From JAJTHB01 sp033763775 (GTDB lineage: Bacteria > Pseudomonadota > Alphaproteobacteria > Rickettsiales > SXRF01), in the NCBI GenBank assembly GCA_033763775.1, contig JANRJW010000001.1, forward strand, positions 1 through 41,584: a stretch of DNA of 41,584 nt, written 5' to 3'. Positions within the stretch are counted from its first letter, which is position 1. Each line of letters starts with the position of its first letter. This document shows, piece after piece, positions 16,093 through 24,518 of the stretch. The notes under the pieces are model-generated. The model saw nothing but the letters and a program-made list of their open reading frames with translations, had not been told where the DNA came from and did not search any database. Position numbers and translations under genes: made by a program.

Positions 16093-18258
16093 ATGGCTGA
16101 CACCGCCGCAGCGCCCGCCCCATTTAATTTTGGCACGCAGGCACGCGCGCTGATGAAGCGCCGTGACATTTTCTTTGCCATCGGCATCATGGCCATTCTG
16201 GTGGTGCTGATTCTGCCACTGCCGCCGCTGCTGCTTGATATTGCGCTGGCCTTTTCCATCACCGCATCAGTAGTCATTCTGATGACGGTGCTGATGGTGG
16301 AAAAACCGCTGGAACTCAGCTCATTTCCTACCATTCTGCTGATTGTAACCATGCTGCGCCTCGCGCTGAACATCGCCTCCACGCGCCTCATTCTCTCGGA
16401 AGGTCATACCGGCACCGATGCGGCAGGTCATGTGATCGAAGCGTTTGGCGGGTTCGTGATGGGTGGCTCGGTGGTTATCGGCGCGATTCTTTTTGGCATT
16501 CTCACCATCATTAACTTCGTGGTCATCACCAAAGGCTCCGGCCGCATCGCCGAGGTATCGGCGAGGTTCTCGCTCGATGCGATGCCGGGTAAGCAGATGG
16601 CGATTGATGCGGATTTATCAGCAGGATTAATTACCGAAGATATCGCCAAGGCGCGGCGCAAAGAGCTGGAAGATGAAAGCAACTTTTTCGGCTCCATGGA
16701 CGGTGCAAGCAAATTCGTACGCGGCGATGCTATCGCGGGGCTGCTCATCACCTTCATCAACTTTATTGCCGGTATCATTATTGGTGTGGCGCAAAAAGGC
16801 ATGTCGTTTGATGATGCGCTGCATACCTACACCATGCTCACCATTGGTGATGGTCTGGTATCGCAGATTCCAGCGCTGATTGTGTCCACTGCGGCCGGTA
16901 TCCTCGTCACTAAATCCGGTGTGAAAGGCTCGGCGGAAAAGGCCGTGCTGGATCAACTTACAAAATACCCCACCGCACTTGCGATCACCAGCGGCTTTCT
17001 CGCGATTATGGCGCTGCTGCCGGGCATTCCTCCGCTGCCATTTCTGTTTCTTGCCGGTATCACCGGTTATTTGAGCTATCATCTGTTTAAAACCGCAAAA
17101 GTCGCGGTGGATCCAAGGACGGGCGAACCGCTACCCGCCGGCGCCGCCGCCGCGCCCAAGCTGCTGGAAGGCCCTGGGGGCGCGCAAGCACAGGCCGTAG
17201 GCGCAGATGGCAAACCGGTTCAGGAAGAACAGGCTTCGGACTTCCTGCAGATTGATTCGCTGCGTCTTGAGCTGGGCTACGGCCTGCTGCCACTGATTAA
17301 TTATCAGAAAGGCCACCGCCTGACCGAGCAGATCAAGGCGCTGCGCCGGCAAATGGCACGCGAGCTGGGATTCGTTATTCCCGCCGTGCGTATTCAGGAC
17401 AATATGCAGCTGCCGCCCAATACCTATGTGGTTAAAGTGAAAGAGATTGAAGCGGCGCGCGGTGATATTCGTCCGGAGATGCTGCTCGCAATGAACCCAA
17501 GCGGCGAAAAAATCACCCTGCCAGGCGAAGAAACGGTGGAGCCCACTTTTGGTCTGCCCGCCATGTGGATCGGCGAGGCTTACCGCGAAGAAGCGCTGTT
17601 CCGTAATTATACGGTGGTTGATCCGCCTACGGTGATTACCACCCATCTTACCGAAGTCATCAAAGATAATATGCCTGAGCTGCTATCGTATGCCGAGACG
17701 CAGAAACTGCTCGATGATCTTGGTAAAACCCAGCAGAAGCTGGTGGCGGAGACCATTCCCAGCCAGATCAGTGTTGGCGGTGTGCAGCGTGTGCTGCAGA
17801 ATCTGCTGCGCGAGCAGGTCTCGGTGCGCGACCTTTCTACCATCATCGAAGCCATTGCTGAAGCATCGCGCGGTTCGCAGAGTATCGGCGTCATCACCGA
17901 GCATGTGCGCTCGCGCCTTGCGCGGCAGATCAGCCACAGCCACACCAGCGAAGCGGGCTATATTCCCATCATCGCCATGTCGCCCGGCTGGGAGCAGACC
18001 TTCATTGAATCGCTCACCGGCGGCAATGATGAAAAAATGCTTTCCATGCCACCGAGTCGTATTCAGGAATTTATTCAGGCTGTGCGCACCACCTTTGATA
18101 AAGTGGCGATGCAGGGCGAGCTCCCCGTGCTGCTCACCAGCCCGGTGATTCGCCCGTATGTGCGCTCGCTGGTGGAGCGCTTCCGACCGTCAACCGTCGT
18201 CATCTCGCAAAATGAAATTCACCCCAAAGCCCGGATTAAAACCCTTGGTCAGATTTAA
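16093..18258 (+). CDS. flhA: Flagellar export gate protein FlhA
   Basis: FlhA is the large membrane subunit of the flagellar type III export gate; its cytoplasmic ring docks substrates and chaperones. The 721-aa protein has about eight TM helices in residues 20-330, the FHIPEP signature region (SSFPTILLIVTMLRLALNIA), the conserved cytoplasmic loop between helices (GRIAEVSARFSLDAMPGKQM, DADLSAGLI), then an Ala/Gly-rich linker near 345-385 and the C-terminal domain ending RFRPSTVVISQNEIHPKARI. Length and order are normal. It follows flbD after 3 bp and precedes flhF by 17 bp. Confidence 0.96.
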   Translation: MADTAAAPAPFNFGTQARALMKRRDIFFAIGIMAILVVLILPLPPLLLDIALAFSITASVVILMTVLMVEKPLELSSFPTILLIVTMLRLALNIASTRLILSEGHTGTDAAGHVIEAFGGFVMGGSVVIGAILFGILTIINFVVITKGSGRIAEVSARFSLDAMPGKQMAIDADLSAGLITEDIAKARRKELEDESNFFGSMDGASKFVRGDAIAGLLITFINFIAGIIIGVAQKGMSFDDALHTYTMLTIGDGLVSQIPALIVSTAAGILVTKSGVKGSAEKAVLDQLTKYPTALAITSGFLAIMALLPGIPPLPFLFLAGITGYLSYHLFKTAKVAVDPRTGEPLPAGAAAAPKLLEGPGGAQAQAVGADGKPVQEEQASDFLQIDSLRLELGYGLLPLINYQKGHRLTEQIKALRRQMARELGFVIPAVRIQDNMQLPPNTYVVKVKEIEAARGDIRPEMLLAMNPSGEKITLPGEETVEPTFGLPAMWIGEAYREEALFRNYTVVDPPTVITTHLTEVIKDNMPELLSYAETQKLLDDLGKTQQKLVAETIPSQISVGGVQRVLQNLLREQVSVRDLSTIIEAIAEASRGSQSIGVITEHVRSRLARQISHSHTSEAGYIPIIAMSPGWEQTFIESLTGGNDEKMLSMPPSRIQEFIQAVRTTFDKVAMQGELPVLLTSPVIRPYVRSLVERFRPSTVVISQNEIHPKARIKTLGQI

Positions 18259-18275
18259 GCCCTGTTGATACGCTC

Positions 18276-19292
18276 ATGAGGATTCGCAGCTTCACCGCCA
18301 CTGATATGCCCGCCGCCATGAAGATGGTGCGTGAGGCCATGGGCGAGGATGCGATTATTCTTTCCTCGCAGCAGGTGGGCGGAAAATCTATCAGCGTCAC
18401 CGCGGCGATTGATGTGGATGATGAGCAGCCCACCACGCGCCCCTTTGAACGGATAACCAGCCGCGACAATGTGCCCGATAATCTCCGTTTTGCTGTGCAG
18501 GATGTTCTACGCTTTCACAATCTGCCGGAATTTTTTATCGCCAAGTTGCTGCAGAAGGGACAGGAAGGTGCATTTGCACGCGCCAATGCACTACTCAAGC
18601 AAAGCGGCAAAACCGGCGAGCAACACCTCAGCCGGCTGGCACTGGAGCAGCTCTTTGCCGCCTATTACCATTTTGATGCGCTCACCGATAGCTCGCTTGC
18701 CTCACGCCATATCATGCTGGTGGGCACGCCGGGCATCGGCAAAACATTAACAGCGGCTAAATTGGTAACGCGTCTGTCGCTGGCGCGCCAGCCGGTCGCC
18801 GTTATCACCACTGATACACAGCGCGCCGGCGGCATTGAACAGCTGCAGGCATTCACCGACATTCTCGGCATCGGGCTGAAGGTGGCCGCCACGCGCACGG
18901 AGCTTTGGAAAGAGCTGAAATCCATTCCCGACGGCAAGACGGTGATTATCGATAGTGCTGGCTGCAACCCCTACCATGATGAAGAATGGCAGAGGCTGCA
19001 ATCTTTTGCGTCCATTGATTCAGTGGAGCCGGTGCTGGTGCTGCCGGCAGGCGGCGATAGTGCGGAGGCGATCGACAGCACCGAAATCTTCATGGGGCTG
19101 CCCATTCGGCGGTTGGTGCTCACCCGCACCGATACCACCCGCCGCTTCGGCGCGGCGCTGGCGGTGGCGGCGGCGCATGATCTTGCCTTTGCCCAGCTCA
19201 GCACCTCCTCCAGTCTGGCCGATTCGCTGTTTCCAGCCGATGAGGCGCGCCTCGCCCAGCTGATATTGCGTTATCAATCCTCAACCGCGTAA
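18276..19292 (+). CDS. flhF: Flagellar positioning GTPase FlhF
   Basis: FlhF is an SRP-family GTPase that places the flagellum, commonly at a pole. The 338-aa protein has the FlhF N-terminal block (RIRSFTATDMPAAMKMVREA, GEDAIILSS), a helical N domain and the G domain: P-loop GTPGIGKTLTAAK near 150, TTDTQRAGGIEQL, DSAGCNPYHDEEW as the G3 region and LTRTDTTRRFGAAL as G4/G5. The acidic B segment between N-terminus and N domain is short. With flhG next to it, this suggests number- and place-controlled flagella, probably polar; that is an inference. Confidence 0.9.
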   Translation: MRIRSFTATDMPAAMKMVREAMGEDAIILSSQQVGGKSISVTAAIDVDDEQPTTRPFERITSRDNVPDNLRFAVQDVLRFHNLPEFFIAKLLQKGQEGAFARANALLKQSGKTGEQHLSRLALEQLFAAYYHFDALTDSSLASRHIMLVGTPGIGKTLTAAKLVTRLSLARQPVAVITTDTQRAGGIEQLQAFTDILGIGLKVAATRTELWKELKSIPDGKTVIIDSAGCNPYHDEEWQRLQSFASIDSVEPVLVLPAGGDSAEAIDSTEIFMGLPIRRLVLTRTDTTRRFGAALAVAAAHDLAFAQLSTSSSLADSLFPADEARLAQLILRYQSSTA

Positions 19293-19301
19293 GGTAGTTC
19301 T

Positions 19302-20057
19302 ATGAATGCACCAGCCAACCATATGATCGCGATCGCTTCCGGCAAGGGAGGTGTTGGCAAAACCTGGCTTTCTGTCACGCTGGCGCATCTGTGCGCGCGC
19401 GCGGGCAAGCGCGTTTTGCTGTTTGACGGGGATATTGGCCTTGCGAATGTTGATGTGCAGCTGGGGCTGACCCCCCCGCGTGATTTAAGCAGCGTGCTCT
19501 CCGGCAAGCATAGTTTCAATGACGCGATTACCCGTGTACCTGCGGGTGGGTTTGATGTGATTGCCGGGCGCTCCGGCTCCGCATCGCTTGCCAGCCTGCC
19601 CCATGAAAAGCTCGAGCGCATCGCAGCAGATCTTACCGCCGCGCAGCGCAATTATGATATGGTGTTTATCGATCTTGGTGCCGGCGTTGAGCAGAATGTG
19701 CAATATCTGGCTTCGCTTGCAGCGCGTTGTCTGGTGGTGGTCACGGATGAACCAACCTCACTCACTGATGGCTATGCTTTTATCAAAATCGCGCGCAGTG
19801 GTAAAAATCCACCGGATATTGGCGTGGTGATTAATCAGGCCGCGTCTCTGAAAGAAGGCGAAGCCACCTATCATGCGCTTAATAAAGCCTGCGTCAATTT
19901 TCTGAATGTTTCACCGCCGCTTTATGGAGTCATACGGCGCGACAACAAAGTGAAAGATGCAATTCGAAACCAGACGTCGCTCATCATCCGCGCGCCGCAT
20001 TCCACCGCCGCCACCGATGCCGCCGCGCTTAGTGTTAAGTTGATGCAGCATGGCTGA
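19302..20057 (+). CDS. flhG: MinD-like flagellar number regulator FlhG
   Basis: FlhG (also FleN or YlxH) is a MinD-type ATPase that limits flagellar number with FlhF. The 251-aa protein shows the deviant Walker A SGKGGVGKTWLSV, switch region FDGDIGLANVDVQLG, a YDMVFIDLGAG Walker B and EPTSLTDGYAFIK, all typical of FlhG. The N-terminus begins only a few residues before the P-loop, so the DQAxxLR motif that stimulates FlhF in other bacteria is absent. Only 9 bp separate it from flhF, and its end overlaps the next gene by 8 bp. Confidence 0.9.
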   Translation: MNAPANHMIAIASGKGGVGKTWLSVTLAHLCARAGKRVLLFDGDIGLANVDVQLGLTPPRDLSSVLSGKHSFNDAITRVPAGGFDVIAGRSGSASLASLPHEKLERIAADLTAAQRNYDMVFIDLGAGVEQNVQYLASLAARCLVVVTDEPTSLTDGYAFIKIARSGKNPPDIGVVINQAASLKEGEATYHALNKACVNFLNVSPPLYGVIRRDNKVKDAIRNQTSLIIRAPHSTAATDAAALSVKLMQHG

Positions 20058-21798
20058 CGTACGCCTCATCACAATTCTCCCCGTTGCGCAGGTCTCTGGC
20101 ACAACCGCCGCGCCGGATACGGGTGGTGGGCAGGCGCCTATCGCCATCAGTGCACCGGTAGGATCGCTGCTGTCGGGATTTATTATTAATCGGGATGCCT
20201 CGGGTAATCCCATCCTGCGCACCGCCAGCGCCGATATTGTTTTTTCCAGCCAGTTTTTTCTAAAAATCGGCAGCGAGGTGGTGCTGCGCGTGGAAAATCG
20301 CGGCGGCCAGAATCAGGCGCGTATTCTTAGCGTGAATGGCCAGCCGCCGGATGTGGCTGAAACCATCTCAGCCTTTGCCGGTGATCCTGAGGTGATTGTC
20401 GGGCAATCAGCGCCGCCATCTACGCGCAGCAGCACCGGTAGTGCCGCTGCTGCTGATGAGATTATCGCGCGTCCTCCATCCGCCAATGTGCTGACAGGCA
20501 CGCTCCTGCCGGAGCGCAGCGGGCGCATCGCGCCTGCTCCTGTGACCATCACACTTGTGCTGCAATCACTGAGCGCTCCGCAATCACCAGCGACCAGTAG
20601 CGCCGCTGCAGTAAACCCGCCTGCTTTCACCTCACTTACCGCCCCTGCCCCCAGCTCGTCTTCGGCAATCCAGGAAACCACTTTCACACCTGCCACTGGT
20701 GCGCCGTCGCCACTACCGCCTGCCCCGCCATCAGCATCCGCCAATCCCTACGCCGCTTACGCGCGCGGGGTCTATAGCGCCGCGCCTTACAGCTCTTTTA
20801 CAGCCCCCACCGCTTCGCCCGCTGAAGCGCCAGACACAGCGGCAACACCCTCCTCTTCCTTGCCCGCAAACCGCCCCCTGCCCGAAACCGGACAGCGCAT
20901 CACCGCGACTGTTTCGCGTCTGGAAGGCAGCGGCGATACGGTGCTGCAAACCAGTTTTGGCGCCATTCGACTTGCCGCCAGTCAGTCGCTGCCGATTGGG
21001 GCACAAGCGGTGCTTGAAGTGCGTGCGCTGGAACGCACGCCGCAGATGGGCGCACTCAGCTGGGCAGATGAACCACTGCCCGATGCCGCGGATCTCGCGT
21101 CCGACTGGCCGACACTGAAACAGATCATTTCACTACTCATGCAATCGCGTGAGGCGGGCATGGGTGAATCTTCGCTGCCGCTGCTGCTTCGTGCATCAAC
21201 GCAGCCACTTTCTGCCAATAGCCCGGTGCAGATTGCCGCAGGGATTTTATTTTTTGCTTCCGCGCTGCGCGGCGGTGATTTTCGCAGCTGGCTGGGCAAA
21301 GACAACACCAGCTGGCTGATGCGCGCTGGTCATCAAGCCCTGCTGGAACGCGCAGACGCCGAGTTTGCGGTGCTTGCGCGCCCCTATCAGGAAGCGCCGG
21401 TAAGTAGCTGGCAGATGCTCGCGTTTCCGTTCATGGCCGCAGGCGAGCTGCAGCAGGTGCGGCTTTTTACCAAGCGCGACCGCAAACAGCCCAAAGACGG
21501 CAAAAACCGCGACCATGGCGATACACGTTTTATCGTCGAGGTTGAGCTCAGCCAGCTTGGGGAAATGCAGCTGGATGGTTTTGTGCGCCATGGCGGCGAG
21601 GCGCTGGAATTTGATCTGCTGGTGCGTAGCCTGAAGCCGCTTGATGCGCTGATACAGAAGGATATTTTCATGATTTATCAGCGCATGGCAGAGGTCACCG
21701 GTTACCGCGGTTCGCTGCAGTTTCAGGCGGTGAAAGCCTTTGCGCTGCGGCCGCTGGAAGAGATGAATGCTGAGCATCTGCGCGATGTGATTGTCTAA
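20050..21798 (+). CDS. FliK-like flagellar hook-length control protein (probable)
   Basis: The 582-aa protein has an N-terminal beta-rich segment, a long Ala/Pro/Ser/Thr-rich low-complexity region (about 120-290) and a C-terminal domain from about 465. That C-terminal domain reads DTRFIVEVELSQLGEMQLDG, then FVRHGGEALEFDLLVRS and ends with helices. The L-x-x-LGxxx-(L/V) core is the FliK C-terminal pattern, and a variable disordered middle before it is also FliK-like. FliK proteins measure hook length and switch export specificity. The start overlaps flhG by 8 bp, placing it in the flagellar operon. Sequence divergence leaves some doubt, so no symbol is given. Confidence 0.62.
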   Translation: MADVRLITILPVAQVSGTTAAPDTGGGQAPIAISAPVGSLLSGFIINRDASGNPILRTASADIVFSSQFFLKIGSEVVLRVENRGGQNQARILSVNGQPPDVAETISAFAGDPEVIVGQSAPPSTRSSTGSAAAADEIIARPPSANVLTGTLLPERSGRIAPAPVTITLVLQSLSAPQSPATSSAAAVNPPAFTSLTAPAPSSSSAIQETTFTPATGAPSPLPPAPPSASANPYAAYARGVYSAAPYSSFTAPTASPAEAPDTAATPSSSLPANRPLPETGQRITATVSRLEGSGDTVLQTSFGAIRLAASQSLPIGAQAVLEVRALERTPQMGALSWADEPLPDAADLASDWPTLKQIISLLMQSREAGMGESSLPLLLRASTQPLSANSPVQIAAGILFFASALRGGDFRSWLGKDNTSWLMRAGHQALLERADAEFAVLARPYQEAPVSSWQMLAFPFMAAGELQQVRLFTKRDRKQPKDGKNRDHGDTRFIVEVELSQLGEMQLDGFVRHGGEALEFDLLVRSLKPLDALIQKDIFMIYQRMAEVTGYRGSLQFQAVKAFALRPLEEMNAEHLRDVIV

Positions 21799-21826
21799 GC
21801 GGAAAAAATTTTGTAAAACCTGAGCT

Positions 21827-22837
21827 ATGACCTTATCTGCGACACCGTTTCAAGAAGCCAGCCGCGCGACGCTGGATCGGCTCTATCGCCTCGTCAGCGA
21901 TGATTTGCGGCGTGTCGATCAGCTGATTTTGTCGCGTGTTGCAAATGATGTGCCGCTGATTGGCGAAATCGCGCGTCATATTGTCGCCTCGGGCGGCAAG
22001 CGTATCCGCCCGGCGCTGACGCTCATCTCGGCGCAGCTCTGCGGCTATCAGGGCAGCCAGCATATTGCACTCGCCACTGCCATTGAATTCATCCACACCG
22101 CCACGCTGCTGCATGATGATGTGGTGGATGAAAGCAAGCTTCGCCGCGGGCTGGCTACCGCTAACGAAATGTTCGGCAATAAGGCCAGCGTGCTGGTCGG
22201 AGATTTTCTACTGTCGCAGGCATTTCAGCTGATGGTATCGGATGGCTCGCTGCGCGTGCTGCAGATTCTTTCGGATGCTTCGGCGGTGATTGCCAAGGGC
22301 GAAGTCATGCAGCTGATGACGGCGGGCGAACCGCAAACCACGATTGATGACTATCTTAAAGTCATCCATGCTAAAACGGCGGAGCTGTTTGCCGCAGCCT
22401 GCGAGCTGGGAGCGATTGCGGGTGGCCAGATCGGCCATGACGACAAGCTGCGGCGCTTCGGCACCCATATCGGGCTTGCATTCCAGCTGGTGGATGATGT
22501 GCTGGATTATATCGCCGATGAGCAGACGCTCGGCAAAACCATCGGCGATGATTTCCGCGAGGGTAAAGTCACCTTGCCGCTGATTCTTGCCTATCAGCGT
22601 GGTGATGACAGCGAACGCGCCTTCTGGCAGCGCACGATTGGCGAGCACAGCCAGCAGCCTGATGATCTCAGCGAAGCCATCCGGCTGATGCAGCGTCACC
22701 ATGCCATTGGCCAGAGCGTTGCCATGGCTGAGCATTACTGCGATCTGGCGCGGCAGGATCTCGCCTCGTTCGCGGATTCGCCGGCTCGCGCTGCCATGCT
22801 CGATATTGTCGATTTCTGCGCCCAGAGGATGTACTGA
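21827..22837 (+). CDS. ispB: Long-chain trans-polyprenyl diphosphate synthase (IspB-like)
   Basis: This enzyme extends farnesyl diphosphate with isopentenyl diphosphate to make the ubiquinone side chain. The 336-aa protein has the GGKRIRPALTLISA motif, the first Asp-rich motif LLHDDVVD near residue 97, the KTAELFAAACELGA block and the second Asp-rich motif QLVDDVLDY near 223. The residues before the first Asp motif are small or aliphatic (FIHTATLLHDD) rather than bulky aromatic, which fits a long-chain product (octa- to decaprenyl) and distinguishes it from the IspA-like enzyme at 39 kb. Exact chain length is not readable. It starts 28 bp after the FliK-like gene on the same strand. Confidence 0.88.
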   Translation: MTLSATPFQEASRATLDRLYRLVSDDLRRVDQLILSRVANDVPLIGEIARHIVASGGKRIRPALTLISAQLCGYQGSQHIALATAIEFIHTATLLHDDVVDESKLRRGLATANEMFGNKASVLVGDFLLSQAFQLMVSDGSLRVLQILSDASAVIAKGEVMQLMTAGEPQTTIDDYLKVIHAKTAELFAAACELGAIAGGQIGHDDKLRRFGTHIGLAFQLVDDVLDYIADEQTLGKTIGDDFREGKVTLPLILAYQRGDDSERAFWQRTIGEHSQQPDDLSEAIRLMQRHHAIGQSVAMAEHYCDLARQDLASFADSPARAAMLDIVDFCAQRMY

Positions 22838-23248
22838 ATGCAACGGATTTTTTCATGGATAGTAATAGCATCGTTGGCGCTCTCGGCCTGCGGCCCTGTC
22901 TACGAAACCACCTATCATTTTACCCCGCCGCCAACCCAGAGCGGGCGCATGTGCGCCAATAACTGTCTTCTTTCAAAGCAGAACTGTGAGCAGCAATGCC
23001 ATATCCAGCAGCAGCAATGTGAGGAGATTGAGCGTCTGCGCGCCCAGAGTGATTATCAGAGCTACCTGAACCAGCAGCTGCGCGAAGGCCGCCCTGCTAA
23101 AAAAGATATCAGCCAGTTTTATCGCGGCGGCTATGCCTGCGCGGCCTCATCGTGCGATGAGTCATGCGATGCCACCCACCGCCTCTGCCACAGCAATTGC
23201 GGCGGTCAGGTCATCCCAACGACCACTTGCACTGCCTTTTGCGAGTGA
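22838..23248 (+). CDS. Cys-rich lipoprotein with repeated CX3C motifs
   Basis: The 136-aa protein has a lipoprotein signal with lipobox LSAC (lipidated Cys18). The mature part holds twelve further Cys, mostly as C-x3-C pairs six residues apart: Cys39, 43, 50, 54 and 61; then Cys106, 110, 117 and 121; then 131 and 135. A Gln/Glu-rich linker separates the blocks. Such spacing suggests disulphide-stapled helices in the periplasm or metal binding; I do not recognise a family. The ATG directly follows the ispB stop (TGAATG), so it is probably cotranscribed. The stop codon abuts the 3' end of the opposite-strand tRNA gene. Confidence 0.72.
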   Translation: MQRIFSWIVIASLALSACGPVYETTYHFTPPPTQSGRMCANNCLLSKQNCEQQCHIQQQQCEEIERLRAQSDYQSYLNQQLREGRPAKKDISQFYRGGYACAASSCDESCDATHRLCHSNCGGQVIPTTTCTAFCE

Positions 23249-23325
23249 TGGTCGGAGTGAAAGGATTCGAACCTTCGGCCCCTACGTCCCGAACGTAGTG
23301 CTCTACCGGGCTGAGCTACACTCCG
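23249..23325 (-). tRNA. tRNA-Pro (anticodon CGG)
   Basis: On the minus strand a 77-base tRNA is complete. The acceptor stem CGGAGTG pairs with CACTCCG, followed by discriminator A and an encoded CCA. The D arm is GCTCAGCCCGGTAGAGC. The anticodon stem CTACG/CGTAG encloses the loop TTCGGGA with anticodon CGG and the G37 typical of proline tRNAs. The T loop is GGTTCGAATCC. It reads CCG codons. No integrase or att-like duplication is seen beside it. Confidence 0.97.
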
Positions 23326-23348
23326 ACATTGTCTATCAAGGGGCTTGG

Positions 23349-23377
23349 TTTATGCACGAAGCCATGCGCCAAGTCAA
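23349..23377 (-). promoter_or_regulatory. Promoter of tRNA-Pro
   Basis: On the minus strand TTGACT (23372-23377) and CATAAA (23349-23354) are exactly 17 bp apart. Initiation about 7 bases later would leave a short leader of roughly 17 bases before the tRNA. The -35 overlaps the stop codon of the diguanylate cyclase gene, so the tRNA need not depend on read-through from it. Confidence 0.55.
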
Positions 23378-24402
23378 TGCATCTCCACAATCTCATCCAT
23401 CGAGACCTGGTTGCGGCCGGTATGTTTGGCGATAAACAGGCGCTTATCAGCGGTTTTATACAGCGTTTCGCTGTCGAGATTCTGGTCAAAACGCGCGGAC
23501 GCAATGCCCACGGAAACCGTGCAGCCGACCATCGGATTTTGTTCATTTAAATGAAACATCTGCTTGGCGATGCTGGAGCGGATGCGTTCGCCGACCCAGA
23601 ACGCGCCGTTTGCCGGAGTTTCCGGCAGGATGACGGCAAATTCTTCGCCGCCGATTCGCGCGCCGGTATCGGTTTCGCGCAGGCATGAGCTGATGATTTT
23701 TGCCACCCCGACCAGCACCTTATCGCCGGCCTGCTGGCCATAGTTGTTGTTAATATTACGGAAATGGTCAATATCGATCAGCAGAATCGAAAGATCATCC
23801 CGATTACGCTTGATACGGCGCAGCTCTTCCTCAAGACGGTCAAAAAAGACGCTGCGGCTGGAAAGGCCGGTCAGCTGATCGGTGCTTGCCATGCGGGCGA
23901 TGTCTTCCTTCGCCTGCGTTTCGGCGGCAACACGTTCACTGATATCGCGCAGACTGCCGACAGAGCCAACAATATTGCCTGATTCGTCAAACCATGGGTA
24001 AGAAATATCCGCGACCCAGATTTTGCGGCCATCTTTGGTGCGCATCAGATAGTCGGCCTGCCATTTGCTGACTTCGCCGCGCTTTCGGTCTTCTTCAAAT
24101 TTGCTGAACGAATCGATGGTTCTCAGCGCATTGCTCACCAGCCTTGTTTCCAGAATCAGTGAGCGGATGCTCAGTTTCTTCATCTCATCCTGCGAAAAGC
24201 CGAGCAGCCGCACCACCGATGGGCTGATGTAATCATATTGCATGGTATCATAGCGCAGGCGGTAAATCACATCATTGGAATATGAGGTCAGCAAAGTGAT
24301 TTCGGCGCGCAGCTCATCCACCACCGCGCTGGTATAGCTTTCGGCATTGTCCGGCGCTTTACGTACATAGCCCTTGAGGGCGCTGGGTTGCTTTTTTTTC
24401 AT
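23374..24402 (-). CDS. PAS-GGDEF diguanylate cyclase
   Basis: The protein makes cyclic di-GMP, which governs motile versus sessile behaviour. The 342-aa sequence has a PAS sensor domain (about 35-165: NDVIYRLRYDTMQYDYISPS, GFSQDEMKKL, and the PAC-like WVADISYPWFDESGNIVGSV) and a GGDEF domain (about 170-335) with DQLTGLSSRSVFFDRL, DIDHFRNINNNYG and the active-site motif GGEEF near 252. An RxxD inhibitory site (RETD) lies five residues before GGEEF, so product feedback is expected. No membrane segment is seen, so the sensor is cytoplasmic. It lies downstream of htpG on the same strand after a 116-bp gap and upstream of tRNA-Pro. Confidence 0.92.
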   Translation of the reverse strand: MKKKQPSALKGYVRKAPDNAESYTSAVVDELRAEITLLTSYSNDVIYRLRYDTMQYDYISPSVVRLLGFSQDEMKKLSIRSLILETRLVSNALRTIDSFSKFEEDRKRGEVSKWQADYLMRTKDGRKIWVADISYPWFDESGNIVGSVGSLRDISERVAAETQAKEDIARMASTDQLTGLSSRSVFFDRLEEELRRIKRNRDDLSILLIDIDHFRNINNNYGQQAGDKVLVGVAKIISSCLRETDTGARIGGEEFAVILPETPANGAFWVGERIRSSIAKQMFHLNEQNPMVGCTVSVGIASARFDQNLDSETLYKTADKRLFIAKHTGRNQVSMDEIVEMH

Positions 24403-24471
24403 GGCGAATGTCTGGGCGTGTTTCAGGTATCAGCCGCTAGTGCATCATAGTCGGTTTTGCAGCGAAATATA

Positions 24472-24508
24472 TTAAAAAATATTTCATACTGGGTCGCCGC
24501 TGCCCCAG
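24472..24508 (-). terminator. Weak candidate terminator downstream of htpG
   Basis: Reading the minus strand after htpG, CTGGG and CCCAG form a 5-bp stem around a nine- to ten-base loop, followed after several bases by a run of six T. The stem is short and the T run is offset, so termination may be partial or absent. Confidence 0.22.
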
Positions 24509-24518
24509 CACAACTCGT

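Noticed and set aside
23249..23325. tRNA-Pro as an integration site
   Set aside because: No integrase gene, no duplicated tRNA 3' end and no phage or plasmid genes occur in the flanks.
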